Source: Psychrobacter sp. MF31 (GTDB lineage Bacteria; Pseudomonadota; Gammaproteobacteria; Pseudomonadales; Moraxellaceae). From it: a stretch of 64,000 bases of DNA. The position numbers were made by a program, and so were the translations under genes. Below the pieces are notes generated by a model. It did no database searches. It saw nothing but the letters and a program-made list of their open reading frames with translations, and was not told the origin of the DNA. Of this stretch, positions 9,887-19,065 are shown in pieces (position 1 is the stretch's first letter; each line of letters opens with the position of its first letter). The stretch lies in the NCBI RefSeq assembly GCF_012847335.1, contig NZ_JABBDX010000005.1, forward strand, positions 178,333 to 242,332, written 5' to 3'.

Positions 9887-11092
9887 ATGAAACTCAGCAC
9901 CATTACCGAGATCGAAGACCTACGGCGAATTGCCCAGCGCAAGTTGCCGCGAATGTTTTATGACTATGTCGATTCAGGATCGTGGACGCAGACGACATAT
10001 CGCAACAATGAAACCGATTTTGACAAAATCAAGCTGCGTCAGCGGGTGATGGTCAACATGGAGGGGCGCTCACTTGCGACCAACATGCTTGGCACACCAG
10101 TGAATATGCCCGTTGCCATTGCGCCGACCGGATTTACCGGAATGATGTGGGCGGATGGCGAAATTCATGCTGCTCGCGCCGCTGAAAAGTTTGGCGTGCC
10201 ATTTTCATTATCAACCATGAGCATTTGCTCAATTGAAGACGTCGCAGCTCATACCAGTGCGCCGTTTTGGTTTCAGCTTTATGTGATGCGCGATAAAGAA
10301 TTTATGGCAAATCTGATCCGCCGCGCTCAAGCTGCCAATTGCTCGGCGCTGATTTTGACCGCGGATTTGCAAGTATTGGGTCAGCGTCATAAAGATATTA
10401 AAAATGGGCTGTCCGCGCCACCAAAGCCCACGATTGCAAATATGCTTAACCTCATGACCAAGCCTGAATGGTGCTTTAATATGCTTGGCACGAAGCGGCG
10501 GACGTTTGGCAACATCGTCGGTCACGCCAAAGACGTTGAAGATTTGTCCTCATTGTCGGCTTGGACAGCGGAGCAATTTGATCCAGCGCTTAGTTGGGAT
10601 GATGTGGCGCGGATTAGAGACTTGTGGGGCGGAAAGCTGATTATCAAAGGCATTATGGAACCTGAAGACGCCATTTTAGCCGCAAAAGTTGGCGCGGATG
10701 CGCTAATTGTGTCGAACCACGGCGGTCGGCAATTGGACGGCGCGCCCTCCTCCATTGCGGCGCTGTCCGACATCGTTCAAGCCGTTCGCGCTGAAAATAG
10801 CCATATAGAAGTTTGGCTTGATAGCGGTATCAGATCCGGTCAAGATGTGCTCAAAGCCATCGCCATGGGCGCAAGTGGCACGATGATCGGTCGGGCGTTT
10901 TTATATGGTCTTGGCGCGTTTGGTGAAGATGGCGTTCGCCGAGCGCTTGAGCTGATTTATAATGAATGCGATATTACTATGGCATTTTGTGGTCATACCG
11001 ACATCAATGAGGTCAATCAAGACATTTTGGTCAAAGGCACGTTTGAGCATTTAAAATCTGCGCCGCCGTTTGTCACGCCCATTAATTGGTAG
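9887..11092 (+). CDS. lldD: L-lactate dehydrogenase, FMN-dependent (LldD)
   Basis: Peripheral membrane flavoenzyme oxidising L-lactate to pyruvate with electrons to quinone. The 401 residues follow the alpha-hydroxy-acid oxidase TIM barrel: an N-terminal substrate lid (YDYVDSGSWTQTTYRNN), MPVAIAPTGFTGMMWADGE for FMN contact, and SNHGGRQLDGAPSS with the active-site histidine-arginine pair. LDSGIRSGQDVLKAIAMGA and MIGRAFLYGLGAFGE form the phosphate-binding end. It is co-directional with lldP. The GlcD enzyme upstream could handle D-lactate, so the block may cover both isomers. Confidence 0.93.
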   Translation: MKLSTITEIEDLRRIAQRKLPRMFYDYVDSGSWTQTTYRNNETDFDKIKLRQRVMVNMEGRSLATNMLGTPVNMPVAIAPTGFTGMMWADGEIHAARAAEKFGVPFSLSTMSICSIEDVAAHTSAPFWFQLYVMRDKEFMANLIRRAQAANCSALILTADLQVLGQRHKDIKNGLSAPPKPTIANMLNLMTKPEWCFNMLGTKRRTFGNIVGHAKDVEDLSSLSAWTAEQFDPALSWDDVARIRDLWGGKLIIKGIMEPEDAILAAKVGADALIVSNHGGRQLDGAPSSIAALSDIVQAVRAENSHIEVWLDSGIRSGQDVLKAIAMGASGTMIGRAFLYGLGAFGEDGVRRALELIYNECDITMAFCGHTDINEVNQDILVKGTFEHLKSAPPFVTPINW

Positions 11093-11180
11093 CTTTTTTT
11101 AAACCATACGCTTCACACTTCCATTTCATAATCCCATCTTGAACCGTTATACTGTCTTTTTATCCTAACCACGATGACTT

Positions 11181-11999
11181 ATGACGGTTCAACACTTACT
11201 AAAAACAGCGCCTGTAACTACACTTTTGCTCATCAGCTTTGTGGGGCTATTTGCCTTTCAAGTTTATAGCGGCGTGGATGCCAATGAGCCAACCACCGAA
11301 GCGCTATTGCATTGGGGCGCAAACGCACTGCCTTTTACTATGGGCGGTGAGCCTTGGCGCTTGGTGACGAGCGCTTTTTTGCATATTGGCTTGATGCACC
11401 TATTATTTAACAGCTTTGCCATGTATTTTTTTGGTCAAGTTGCCGAACCGATATTGGGGTCGGCTAAGTTTTTGGCACTGTTTTTACTCGCGGCAATCGG
11501 TGGTAATTTACTCAACAGCCAAGTTACTTGGGATGCTATTTTGGAATCGGGCGCTCAGCCGGGGATTTCAGCAGGGGCGTCAGGCGGTATCATGGGGATT
11601 GGCGCGGCGCTCCTTATCATTGCCCTGTTTAAAATCTCGATAAATGGCTTACAGCTTAATTTAAAAAGTTTAATCATCATTATGGCAATCAACTTGGTTT
11701 ATGGTTTTGCCGTTCCGGGGATTGATAACGCCGGTCACATTGGCGGCGCGATTACCGGAATTATTATTGCCGCTGCGTTTGCTTTAGCTTATAAATTTGA
11801 TCCGCCAATCCCTAGCGCTTATTTCGATCCCGTCAGTAAAATCACCTATTACCCCTCACCTACCGACAGCCATAAATCAAAAGTCAGCCCTTGGCAATAT
11901 TTGCCTTGGGCAGTGATTGCACTCATTTGTCTGGGATTTTTTGGTTGGTGGCAAAGCATTCATCAGCAAATTATTGCCGCGCTTACCATGATAAATTGA
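11181..11999 (+). CDS. Rhomboid family intramembrane serine protease
   Basis: Polytopic inner-membrane protease of 272 residues. It carries the rhomboid signature: WRLVTSAFLHIGLMHLLFN with the His/Asn oxyanion residues, AGASGGIMGIGAAL with the catalytic serine (S134), and NAGHIGGAITG with the catalytic histidine (H186). About seven hydrophobic segments are visible, the last near the C-terminus. Substrates are unknown. No ribosome binding site stands out, and the gene is probably monocistronic; its neighbours are functionally unrelated. Confidence 0.9.
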   Translation: MTVQHLLKTAPVTTLLLISFVGLFAFQVYSGVDANEPTTEALLHWGANALPFTMGGEPWRLVTSAFLHIGLMHLLFNSFAMYFFGQVAEPILGSAKFLALFLLAAIGGNLLNSQVTWDAILESGAQPGISAGASGGIMGIGAALLIIALFKISINGLQLNLKSLIIIMAINLVYGFAVPGIDNAGHIGGAITGIIIAAAFALAYKFDPPIPSAYFDPVSKITYYPSPTDSHKSKVSPWQYLPWAVIALICLGFFGWWQSIHQQIIAALTMIN

Positions 12000-12062
12000 C
12001 ATCTTTTGGTGGTATGATGGCGCTATGATCTTAATTATTTTTATATTTTGCGAGCATCGACA

Positions 12063-12854
12063 ATGACTATTTTAACCTTTGCAAACCAAAAAAAAGTGCC
12101 CCTTTTAGTGTTAAGCACTGCCGTTTTTGCCATGAGCGCGCAAGCCTTTGAATTTGATAACGTTCCGGTTGATAAGAATGCCGAGCTTAGCATTGGCGCC
12201 AACGTGCTGATTAACAAAAGCGCTTATGATACCGACAGCACGGACGTTCGTGTTCTGCCCGGTATATTTTACGACAACAATAAAATCTATGCTCGCGGCT
12301 CACAAGCGGGCGTTTATTTGATCAATGATGGCAGCAATCAGCTGTCCGCGTATACGGAGCTTGCCGGAAGCGAGTTTGACCCTGACGATGCCAATGGCGA
12401 TTTATCCAAGCTTGATAAGCGTAAATGGTCGGCGGCGGCAGGATTGACGTATTTACGACTGACGCCGGTTGGTGGCTTTCGCGCTCAGCTTGCCACCGAT
12501 GTGCTAGGTCGCAATGATGGCAGTCTTGGCAGGCTCACCTACCTTGCCAAAGTCAGCAAAGACAAGCTGACCGTGTACCCAAGCGCAGGCTTTGAGTGGC
12601 ACGATAGAAATTACAATGAGTATTATTATGGCGTAAGCGCTGATGAATCCGCGCGTTCAGGGGTTGCCGCGTATCAGCCAAGCCCAAGCGTGAATCCGTA
12701 TGTCAGCGTCAGCGCCAATTATGACATCAATGATAAATGGGCAGGATTTGCTAGCCAAAGTTTGCACTATTTGCCTAATGACCTTTATGGCAGCCCGATG
12801 GTGGACTCACGGATAGAGGCGAATACGGCGATTGGATTGCTTTATAAGTTTTAA
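12063..12854 (+). CDS. MipA/OmpV family outer-membrane protein
   Basis: Predicted outer-membrane beta-barrel of 263 residues. A signal peptide (VPLLVLSTAVFAMSAQA) has a likely signal peptidase I site after AQA, and the mature part is made of alternating strands ending in aromatic GLLYKF, a classic barrel C-terminus. The pattern (LSIGANVLINKSAYD, VLPGIFYDNNKIYARG, PSVNPYVSVSANYDI) matches MipA/OmpV proteins, some of which scaffold murein enzymes. I use the ATG at 12063; an upstream in-frame TTG adds five residues and is unlikely. A strong terminator follows. Confidence 0.85.
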   Translation: MTILTFANQKKVPLLVLSTAVFAMSAQAFEFDNVPVDKNAELSIGANVLINKSAYDTDSTDVRVLPGIFYDNNKIYARGSQAGVYLINDGSNQLSAYTELAGSEFDPDDANGDLSKLDKRKWSAAAGLTYLRLTPVGGFRAQLATDVLGRNDGSLGRLTYLAKVSKDKLTVYPSAGFEWHDRNYNEYYYGVSADESARSGVAAYQPSPSVNPYVSVSANYDINDKWAGFASQSLHYLPNDLYGSPMVDSRIEANTAIGLLYKF

Positions 12855-12879
12855 GATCTCTTGCAGAAATTTGATTTGA

Positions 12880-12908
12880 AAAAGCTAAGCGTCTGCTTGG
12901 CTTTTTTT
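12880..12908 (+). terminator. Terminator of the MipA/OmpV gene
   Basis: An 11-bp stem (AAAAGCTAAGC with GCTTGGCTTTT, one G-U pair) closes a 4-nt loop and continues into a T run, about 25 nt after the stop codon. Confidence 0.85.
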
Positions 12909-12996
12909 ACATACAAATGAGTTTAATTTATAGGTTAGAATTTTAATAATTCAGAGTGCTTTATCTTAATCTAATTTTTAAGAAAAACTATCTTTA

Positions 12997-14091
12997 CTAA
13001 TTTTTACGGATTGGCACTTTATAGAAATCATTTTTTCTAGACTTTTTTATTATAGATTGGCGAACGAAGTCATCATTTTTGTCATTCGTCATTATAAATC
13101 CTTTAAAATTCCAGTTTATTATTCTAGACCATAATGGTGGTGCAACATAAACAGGTTGAGAAACCTTTAGAAATTTTTGATTGACTTTGATATCAGAAAT
13201 ATTAATTCGATTCTCATCTATTATCCTGCCGGACTGATTATCTGAAATATAAAACTCTGTTTTATGACCTTGTAAAGATTTTGAATAAGCCACAGTATTA
13301 TGAAGTCTCTCCAAATATTCAAAGCTATCAGGATTTGCTGTGTATATGTTAGCTTGACAATTTAATAACTGGAAATAATTAAATGCATCTATATCATATG
13401 TGTTTTTAATCTGAACCCACCCTCCACTGTTAGAGATACTATATACATCTTTATCATAGGCTAACATAAGGAATTTAGGAGTAAGAGGTAAAATAAATAG
13501 AGCACCTGCTGATTGAATACCAAAAGATCTAAAGCGTACTTTTCTATTAAAAAAATACCACTTATTCGTAAGTACTGCTGGATGATCTGAAGTTATGAAA
13601 TTAGTTCTTGTATTGTTCTTCAAAATACAAACTTTTAAGTCATCGACTAAGTATATCTTCTTTAAAATTGACTGCATTGACTTACGAACAACTTCTTTAG
13701 AGTTCATTTTTAAATCAATAGAAAATAATGTTTTTATATCTTTTTCAACTGACTCCATAATAGTATTAGAAAATTCTTCAGTTCTTGTAAACTGAATAAG
13801 CTAAAATATTTTAAGAAATGTTTTTTCTTCATCTAACAGTACGTGATTTTTACTTTCAAGATTACGGACTATTTCTGAGAAAATTCCTTCAATTTCCTGT
13901 AAGGCTTTTTCTATAACAAGATCTTCTCCGTAAAAGTAGTTCTTTGAACATTGATTTTTTATAGGAGCATTTTTTATTAGCTTTTTCCTATCTAAATTAT
14001 AAAGACAAATTGCTGCTTTTGATTCACTTGATGTAGAAAATTTTTTTAAATAGCACTGAGGCACATAATGTTGATTTTTATTGGAAGCCAT
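12997..14091 (-). pseudogene. DUF4238 protein gene interrupted by an in-frame amber codon
   Basis: Two open pieces in one frame make a single DUF4238-type protein of about 363 residues. The first begins MASNKNQHYVPQCYLKKFS, the family's N-terminal signature; the second contains NFITSDHPAVLTNKWYFF, the family's central motif. They are separated only by a TAG at 13801-13803 (codon 97), and the reading frame continues without any shift (FLKIF-stop-LIQFTRTEEF). DUF4238 proteins are of unknown function and common in accessory DNA. The gene is much more AT-rich than its neighbours, which suggests transfer. It could be a recent nonsense mutation, a sequencing error, or a suppressed stop. Confidence 0.8.
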
Positions 14092-14202
14092 TGTTTGCCT
14101 TATTAAATAAAGTAGCAAAATTAAGGATATAGTCTATATTATCAGTATAATAAATAGCTACAAGAATGTAAAAAGACAGTATTAACATCGAAAAGTAAAC
14201 AA

Positions 14203-14238
14203 AAAACCTTGCCACAATTCATGACAAGGTTTTTTATT
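14203..14238. terminator. Terminator after fumC (bidirectional stem)
   Basis: A stem pairing AAAAAACCTTG with CAAGGTTTTTT has A and T tracts on both sides, so it could work on both strands. It lies 17 nt past the fumC stop and upstream of the DUF4238 pseudogene. Confidence 0.8.
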
Positions 14239-14253
14239 AAAACAAAACCAAAC

Positions 14254-15657
14254 CTACGACGGATGAACCATCTCCTCCGGTTTCACCCACTCATCAAATT
14301 CAGCTTCGGTTAATAACTCAAGCTCAACCGCGACTTGTTTTAACGTTTTGTTTTCTTTATATGCGGTTTTGGCGATTTTAGCGGCATTTTCATAGCCCAC
14401 ATGACGGTTTAGCGCGGTCACCAGCATGAGTGAATTGTGCAAATAGTGGTCAATTTTTTCTTTAACTGGCTCAATGCCGACCGCGCAATGCTCATTAAAG
14501 CTATTGCAAGCATCGCCTAGCAGTTTGATGGATTGCAGCAGATTGTAAGCAATCACGGGCTTAAAGACGTTCAATTCAAAATTGCCTGAAGCGCCCGCAA
14601 CGTTGATGGCGGTGTCATTGCCAAGCACTTGCGCAACCACCATGGTCATGGCTTCGGACTGAGTTGGGTTGACTTTGCCCGGCATGATGGACGATCCTGG
14701 CTCATTTTCAGGGATTTTAATCTCGCCAATACCGCAGCGAGGTCCTGAGGCAAGCCAGCGGATGTCGTTAGCGATTTTGTTTAAACTTGCTGCCAAAGTT
14801 TTTAGCGCGCCGGAGGCAAACACTTCAGCATCACGAGCGGCAAGCGCTTCAAATTTGTTGGGCGCAGTGACAAACGGCAACTCGGTCAAAGTTGCCAATT
14901 GTTCAGCCGCTTTTACCGCGTAATCGGGATGCGCGTTCAGCCCTGTGCCAACGGCAGTACCACCAAGCGGCAACTCATAAAGCCCTTGCAGCGCGTTATC
15001 AATGCGAATCAGCGCATGGTCAAGCTGACTGACATAGCCGCTAAACTCTTGACCCAAAGTCAATGGTGTGGCGTCTTGCAAGTGAGTTCGACCGATTTTG
15101 ACGATGTCGCTAAATTCATTCGCTTTGCTATCGAGCGTATCGCGAAGCGCTTTTACCGCCGGAATCAGTAAGCTGTTGATTTGACGCGCTGCTGCAACGC
15201 GAATCGCGGTTGGGAAGCTGTCATTGGTCGATTGCGCGTGGTTGACGTGGTCGTTTGGGTGAATCGGCTGATAGCTGCCGCGAGCATTGCCAGCGATTTC
15301 GTTGGCGCGGTTGGCAAGCACCTCATTCATGTTCATGTTGGACTGCGTTCCTGAACCGGTCTGCCAAACCACAAGCGGAAACTGGTCGGTCAAGCCGCCA
15401 TTGATGACTTCATCCGCCGCCTTTACGATCAAATCGCGCTTATCATCGTCAATGCGACCCAAGCTTGCATTGGTGATTGCCGCTGCTTTTTTGACCAACG
15501 CCATTGCCTCAATCATTGGTCGCGGTAGCGTTTCGCCGCCGATTTTAAAGTTTTCGCGGCTACGCTGAGTTTGCGCGCCCCAGTATGCGTCCGCAGGCAC
15601 TTCCACGTTGCCCATCGTGTCTTTTTCGGTTCGGGTTGCCTGATTATTTGTCGACAT
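14254..15657 (-). CDS. fumC: Fumarate hydratase class II
   Basis: Cytoplasmic TCA-cycle enzyme interconverting fumarate and malate, independent of an Fe-S cluster. At 467 residues it has the same length as E. coli FumC. It shows the superfamily signature [15 protein letters not shown], the [19 protein letters not shown] segment, [15 protein letters not shown] and [20 protein letters not shown], with the active-site His and Ser positions present. The ATG has AGGA upstream and about 245 nt of control region before the divergent cyclo-ligase gene. Confidence 0.97.
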   Translation of the reverse strand: MSTNNQATRTEKDTMGNVEVPADAYWGAQTQRSRENFKIGGETLPRPMIEAMALVKKAAAITNASLGRIDDDKRDLIVKAADEVINGGLTDQFPLVVWQTGSGTQSNMNMNEVLANRANEIAGNARGSYQPIHPNDHVNHAQSTNDSFPTAIRVAAARQINSLLIPAVKALRDTLDSKANEFSDIVKIGRTHLQDATPLTLGQEFSGYVSQLDHALIRIDNALQGLYELPLGGTAVGTGLNAHPDYAVKAAEQLATLTELPFVTAPNKFEALAARDAEVFASGALKTLAASLNKIANDIRWLASGPRCGIGEIKIPENEPGSSIMPGKVNPTQSEAMTMVVAQVLGNDTAINVAGASGNFELNVFKPVIAYNLLQSIKLLGDACNSFNEHCAVGIEPVKEKIDHYLHNSLMLVTALNRHVGYENAAKIAKTAYKENKTLKQVAVELELLTEAEFDEWVKPEEMVHPS

Positions 15658-15809
15658 AACAGTCCTCTTTTTTTGATAATGTTCAAAAAATTGCGTGATT
15701 AAACCTTCGTCTTTTTACGGCTTTTAATGTTGAATCACCACCGCTTTGCTATGATAACATGAGTTATCACAAATAACGTTGCCATTCAAAAATGCTTTTT
15801 ATAGCTATA

Positions 15810-15823
15810 ACGATAACTATCGT
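15810..15823. promoter_or_regulatory. Palindromic operator-like site between fumC and the cyclo-ligase gene
   Basis: A perfect inverted repeat ACGATA-AC-TATCGT lies in the 246-nt divergent region. The size suits a dimeric repressor half-site pair. It slightly resembles a Fur 7-1-7 element but is a poor match, so the regulator is unknown. Confidence 0.3.
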
Positions 15824-15903
15824 ATCGTAAAACTTACAATTAATCCTGAAATTTTTGCAAAACGTGGCGTTAATATTTAAGCAAAGTTTTCAAAGGCGCG
15901 ATA

Positions 15904-16560
15904 ATGACTAACAATAAAACCATAACTTCTTCTATTAACAATGATGCTGATATTCAAGAAGCGCTCATGAGCAATCCACCACGGCGTTATTTTACAAGGC
16001 AGCGCCGAAAATTAACTGTTCAAGAGCGCAGGCAATTTGCCAATCAAGCTCGCGTTTATCTGAATAAATTAAATGCCCGCCTGCCAAACCGCGCCAAAAT
16101 CGGGCTGTATTATGATGGCTTTGGGGAGTTACCAACGCAGCCAATTTTGGATTGGTGTTTAAAGATGCAGTTTTCACCCTATTTGCCTGTAGTCGGCTCG
16201 CTTGGTCAACACGACAAACGGCTACGATTTGTGCCGATTTATCAGCATAAACTTATCACTATTCCCACCAGAATTCATAACCTTGGCATGAAGCAAAACC
16301 ATCATCGCAGGCTACTTTGGGCAGATGAGCTTGACGTGATATTTTGTCCACTGACGGCTGTCGATAGCTTTGGCACGCGAATGGGAATGGGCGGCGGATT
16401 TTATGACACAACTTTGGCAAAAAGTTACCGCGCTCGAGCCAAAAGACCGTTAAAAATCGGTTGGTGCTATGACTTTCAGCGAACGGCAACCTTGGTTCGC
16501 GCGCCTTGGGACGTGCCGCTTGATGGGGTGATTTCGCCAAGTAGTTTGAGGTGGTTTTGA
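15904..16560 (+). CDS. fau: 5-formyltetrahydrofolate cyclo-ligase
   Basis: Cytoplasmic ATP-dependent enzyme converting 5-formyl-THF to 5,10-methenyl-THF. The 218-residue protein has the basic N-terminal helix region (RRKLTVQERRQFANQARVYL), IGLYYDGFGELPTQPIL, and the nucleotide/folate motif VDSFGTRMGMGGGFYD, which is the clearest family signature. It is slightly long for the family owing to a polar N-terminal extension of about 25 residues; an internal ATG (MSNPPRRYF) is an alternative start. Its stop codon overlaps the start of the next small gene (TGATG). Confidence 0.88.
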   Translation: MTNNKTITSSINNDADIQEALMSNPPRRYFTRQRRKLTVQERRQFANQARVYLNKLNARLPNRAKIGLYYDGFGELPTQPILDWCLKMQFSPYLPVVGSLGQHDKRLRFVPIYQHKLITIPTRIHNLGMKQNHHRRLLWADELDVIFCPLTAVDSFGTRMGMGGGFYDTTLAKSYRARAKRPLKIGWCYDFQRTATLVRAPWDVPLDGVISPSSLRWF

Positions 16561-16799
16561 TGAATAAAAAATCTTTAGATAAGCACTCTAGCGCAGAAAA
16601 TGTTGAACAGCATTTGCAAGAGCTAGAAAAAGCGGACTATGAGCTGCTCTATTATAGCCATGAGCAAACTTTTGATTCTAAGGAGCTTGCAAGCTTAATC
16701 AATGAAAAACGGTTGCATGAACTATTGGCGCAAAGTGATGCGTTTTTAACGGAATTAAATATTGAAATTGAAGCCTTTAAAGATAATGATGACTTATAA
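16560..16799 (+). CDS. Small acidic hypothetical protein coupled to the cyclo-ligase
   Basis: A 79-residue acidic protein (MNKKSLDKHSSAENVEQHL...) predicted to be mainly helical, with no signal or membrane segment. Its ATG overlaps the cyclo-ligase stop codon by one base (TGATG), so it is probably translated by coupling. A GTG three codons upstream is possible. I do not recognise the family. The heptad-like spacing of Leu and Glu (LQELEKADYELLYY, LHELLAQSDAFLTELNIEIEAF) suggests a helical bundle or coiled coil. Confidence 0.6.
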   Translation: MNKKSLDKHSSAENVEQHLQELEKADYELLYYSHEQTFDSKELASLINEKRLHELLAQSDAFLTELNIEIEAFKDNDDL

Positions 16800-16832
16800 A
16801 ATAAATTATTTTAAAGAACTATTGTTTGAAAA

Positions 16833-16880
16833 TAAAAAAAACCTTATTATAAACGATAATTATTATTGTTCATAATAAGG
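16833..16880. terminator. Hairpin with a minus-strand U tract before a small membrane gene
   Basis: A perfect 9-bp stem (CCTTATTAT at 16842-16850, ATAATAAGG at 16872-16880) encloses a 21-nt loop. Read on the minus strand it is followed by a T run, as a terminator would be. Read on the plus strand its right arm contains the AAGG ribosome binding site of the gene at 16885, which it could occlude. Confidence 0.45.
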
Positions 16881-16884
16881 CATT

Positions 16885-17079
16885 ATGGTGCTAACCCACA
16901 CTCTTAAAAAAACCAAATCATTTTACGTGTTAACCTTGTCACTAGTTTTTTGGCTAGCGGTTGCCCTATTTGCGATTAACTTTTGGGAATATAACGAGTC
17001 TAGAAGTTTTATCATGCTCTTACACTTACTGATTAGTTGTACGGTATTCATTGTTATGGGCTACAGAGAGATTGAGTAA
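16885..17079 (+). CDS. Small two-helix membrane protein
   Basis: A 64-residue protein with two hydrophobic segments (FYVLTLSLVFWLAVALFAINFW and SFIMLLHLLISCTVFIVMGY) separated by a short polar turn. A basic N-terminus (KKTK) suggests the N-end stays in the cytoplasm. AAGG lies 5 nt before the ATG but inside a hairpin arm. No family is recognised. It is followed closely by another small membrane protein of similar build. Confidence 0.5.
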   Translation: MVLTHTLKKTKSFYVLTLSLVFWLAVALFAINFWEYNESRSFIMLLHLLISCTVFIVMGYREIE

Positions 17080-17124
17080 AAGAAAAAACGTAACTATGAC
17101 CATCACTTATTATCGTCATCACCC

Positions 17125-17358
17125 ATGACAGAAGAAACAACGCAACTGTTATTTATATCCAGTAAAAAGTTTTTAAAGTTGTCGATAGTTGCTTTTTACA
17201 TTTTGCTTACGTTATTGTCTGCTTCCGTAGCGTTAATTTTTTATGATTGTATAAAGGGTTCCGTAGAATACAGCGCTTTTGCCGCAATTTACCTTGAGCT
17301 GTTTTTTATAACGCATATTGTTAAAGAAACTAAAGCGTTAGAGCAAAGCTTGGTCTGA
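17125..17358 (+). CDS. Small two-helix membrane protein
   Basis: A 77-residue protein with two membrane segments (SIVAFYILLTLLSASVALIFY and AAIYLELFFITHIVKETK). No good ribosome binding site is visible. It ends one base before the stop of the convergent antiporter gene. It has the same topology as the gene just upstream but no clear sequence similarity. Because the ORF is short and AT-rich, and lies opposite the antiporter's possible 3' UTR, coding status is uncertain. Confidence 0.4.
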   Translation: MTEETTQLLFISSKKFLKLSIVAFYILLTLLSASVALIFYDCIKGSVEYSAFAAIYLELFFITHIVKETKALEQSLV

Positions 17359-18720
17359 CTAAAGCACCATCGCCGCCACCCAACCAAATATCAATAGCGG
17401 AATATTATAGTGAATAAAGGTCGGAATAACGCTGTCTTTAATATGGTCATGCTGACCGTCGATGTTCAGCCCTGAGGTGGGTCCAAGGGTTGAATCGGAC
17501 GCCGGCGACCCGGCATCACCAAGCGCGCCTGCCGTGCCAACAATTGCCACTGTGGCAAGCGGCGAAAATCCTAAGGAAATACAAAGCGGAACATAAATCG
17601 CCGCCAAAATTGGAATGGTCGAAAACGACGAGCCAATCCCCATCGTTACAATCAAACCAATGAGCAGCATGACAAACGCTGCCATCGCTTTATTGCCAGA
17701 AAACAACGCCGCCGCCCCATCGACCAGCGGCTGAATTTGCTCGGTTGCTTTCATCACCTCAGCAAAGCCTTGCGCGGTAATCATGATAAAACCAATCATC
17801 GCCATCAATTTGATGCCATCGTTAAATACGGTATCGGCTTCGTGCCATTTGACCACGCCGGTTGCCATAAATACGCCAAAGCCAAACATCGAGCCTAAAA
17901 TCAGCGAGTCGGTCAGCAGCTGAACAACAAAAGCAGTAATCAGCGCGGCAATGGCAACAAGGGTTTTAAATAGCGGCTGCTTGGGTGCATTTTTGGCAGT
18001 TTGGCTTAATGGATCGTTATCAATGGCGGCTTGTTCGGCGGCTTCATCAATTGCCAACTGCGCATAATGGCGCGGCTTTCGGTAGCTGATAAAAACGGCA
18101 GTTAACAGCCCTGTCACCATGCCAAGCGCCGGAATTGCCATCGCATGAGTGACAGAAATGTTTGCTATATCAATCCCCGCCTCACCAACGTTTTTAAGCA
18201 TGATTTGGTTGAGATAAATATCGCCAAAGCCATACGGGATAAACATATACGTGGTGACCAAACCAAAGGTCATCAAGCAAGCAACCAATCGCCTGTCCAC
18301 CTGCATTTTATTAAAGGCAAGCAGTAACGGCGGCACGAGCAGCGGAATAAAGGCAATGTGAATGGGGATTAAATTTTGGCTAAAGCAGCTCATGAGCACC
18401 AGCCCTGAAAACAAGCCGTATTTAATCATCAGGCTCGTGCCGCCCGCTTCAATGCGCCGAACGACGCCACCTGCAAGCGCTTGCGGCAATCCTGAATGGG
18501 CAATTGCCACCGCAAACGCCCCAAGAAGCGCATAAGACAATGCAATTTGCGCGCCGTTTTTAATGCCTTCGCTAAACGCATCAAGGGTGGCGCTCATGCC
18601 AAGCCCTGCAATCAGCCCGCCTGCCATCGCCCCAATCAGCAAGCTTAATACCACGTGAACCCGAGCCAATGACAGTCCAAGCATAATCACCACCGCAACC
18701 AATACTGCATTGATGGTCAT
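17359..18720 (-). CDS. NhaC-like Na+/H+ antiporter family transporter
   Basis: Polytopic inner-membrane protein of 453 residues with 11-12 hydrophobic segments. Sequences such as LSYALLGAFAVAIAHSGLP, GIGSSFSTIPILAAIYVPL and AGALGDAGSPASDSTLGPTSGL are typical of the Na+/H+ antiporter family of the IT superfamily (YuiF-like). The exported or imported ligand cannot be told; relatives have been annotated both as antiporters and amino acid transporters. I start at the ATG giving MTINAVL because GGGAGA lies 6 nt upstream; an in-frame TTG adds seven residues. Confidence 0.82.
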   Translation of the reverse strand: MTINAVLVAVVIMLGLSLARVHVVLSLLIGAMAGGLIAGLGMSATLDAFSEGIKNGAQIALSYALLGAFAVAIAHSGLPQALAGGVVRRIEAGGTSLMIKYGLFSGLVLMSCFSQNLIPIHIAFIPLLVPPLLLAFNKMQVDRRLVACLMTFGLVTTYMFIPYGFGDIYLNQIMLKNVGEAGIDIANISVTHAMAIPALGMVTGLLTAVFISYRKPRHYAQLAIDEAAEQAAIDNDPLSQTAKNAPKQPLFKTLVAIAALITAFVVQLLTDSLILGSMFGFGVFMATGVVKWHEADTVFNDGIKLMAMIGFIMITAQGFAEVMKATEQIQPLVDGAAALFSGNKAMAAFVMLLIGLIVTMGIGSSFSTIPILAAIYVPLCISLGFSPLATVAIVGTAGALGDAGSPASDSTLGPTSGLNIDGQHDHIKDSVIPTFIHYNIPLLIFGWVAAMVL

Positions 18721-19065
18721 AACTTCTCCCAAATTTTTCAACGCCTAGCTAGCAGACGCTCGCCCAAGCGCCTTTTACTTTTTTAAATCACTTTTTTCGT
18801 TACGCTTACTGTTTTTTAAGCAAAGCCTGAAACAGTCGGGCGCAAGTTTACCTGATTTTTTGGTATCATCGGGAATTTTTACAGCGCTTATTTTTCAATA
18901 AATCTACGCAAATCCTTATAACTTAAGGGCTAAGCGACATCATTTTTTATAACCAACTATTTGTTATTAACCCAAGCTTAAGCCTTGCAATTTTTTATCG
19001 CAGCACCATTTAGGGAACATGAACCACGAACTTGACTTGACAAGTCTGGTTAACGAGGAAAATAT
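18721..19065 (+). other. Intergenic control region upstream of lon
   Basis: 345 nt with no convincing gene, divergent between the antiporter and lon. It contains an inverted repeat GACTT-GAC-AAGTC at 19034-19046 close to the lon start, overlapping a CTTGAC-type -35-like element. A heat-shock promoter is expected for lon, but I cannot identify a full sigma-32 site with confidence. Confidence 0.4.

Noticed and set aside
13801-13803. Amber codon as programmed pyrrolysine or selenocysteine-like decoding
   Set aside because: UAG decoding as pyrrolysine is not expected in this lineage and no pyl genes or structural signal are seen.
16560-17358. Toxin-antitoxin pair made by the small proteins after the cyclo-ligase
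   Set aside because: Gaps of 85 nt or less and small sizes are suggestive, but no known toxin or antitoxin motif is visible.
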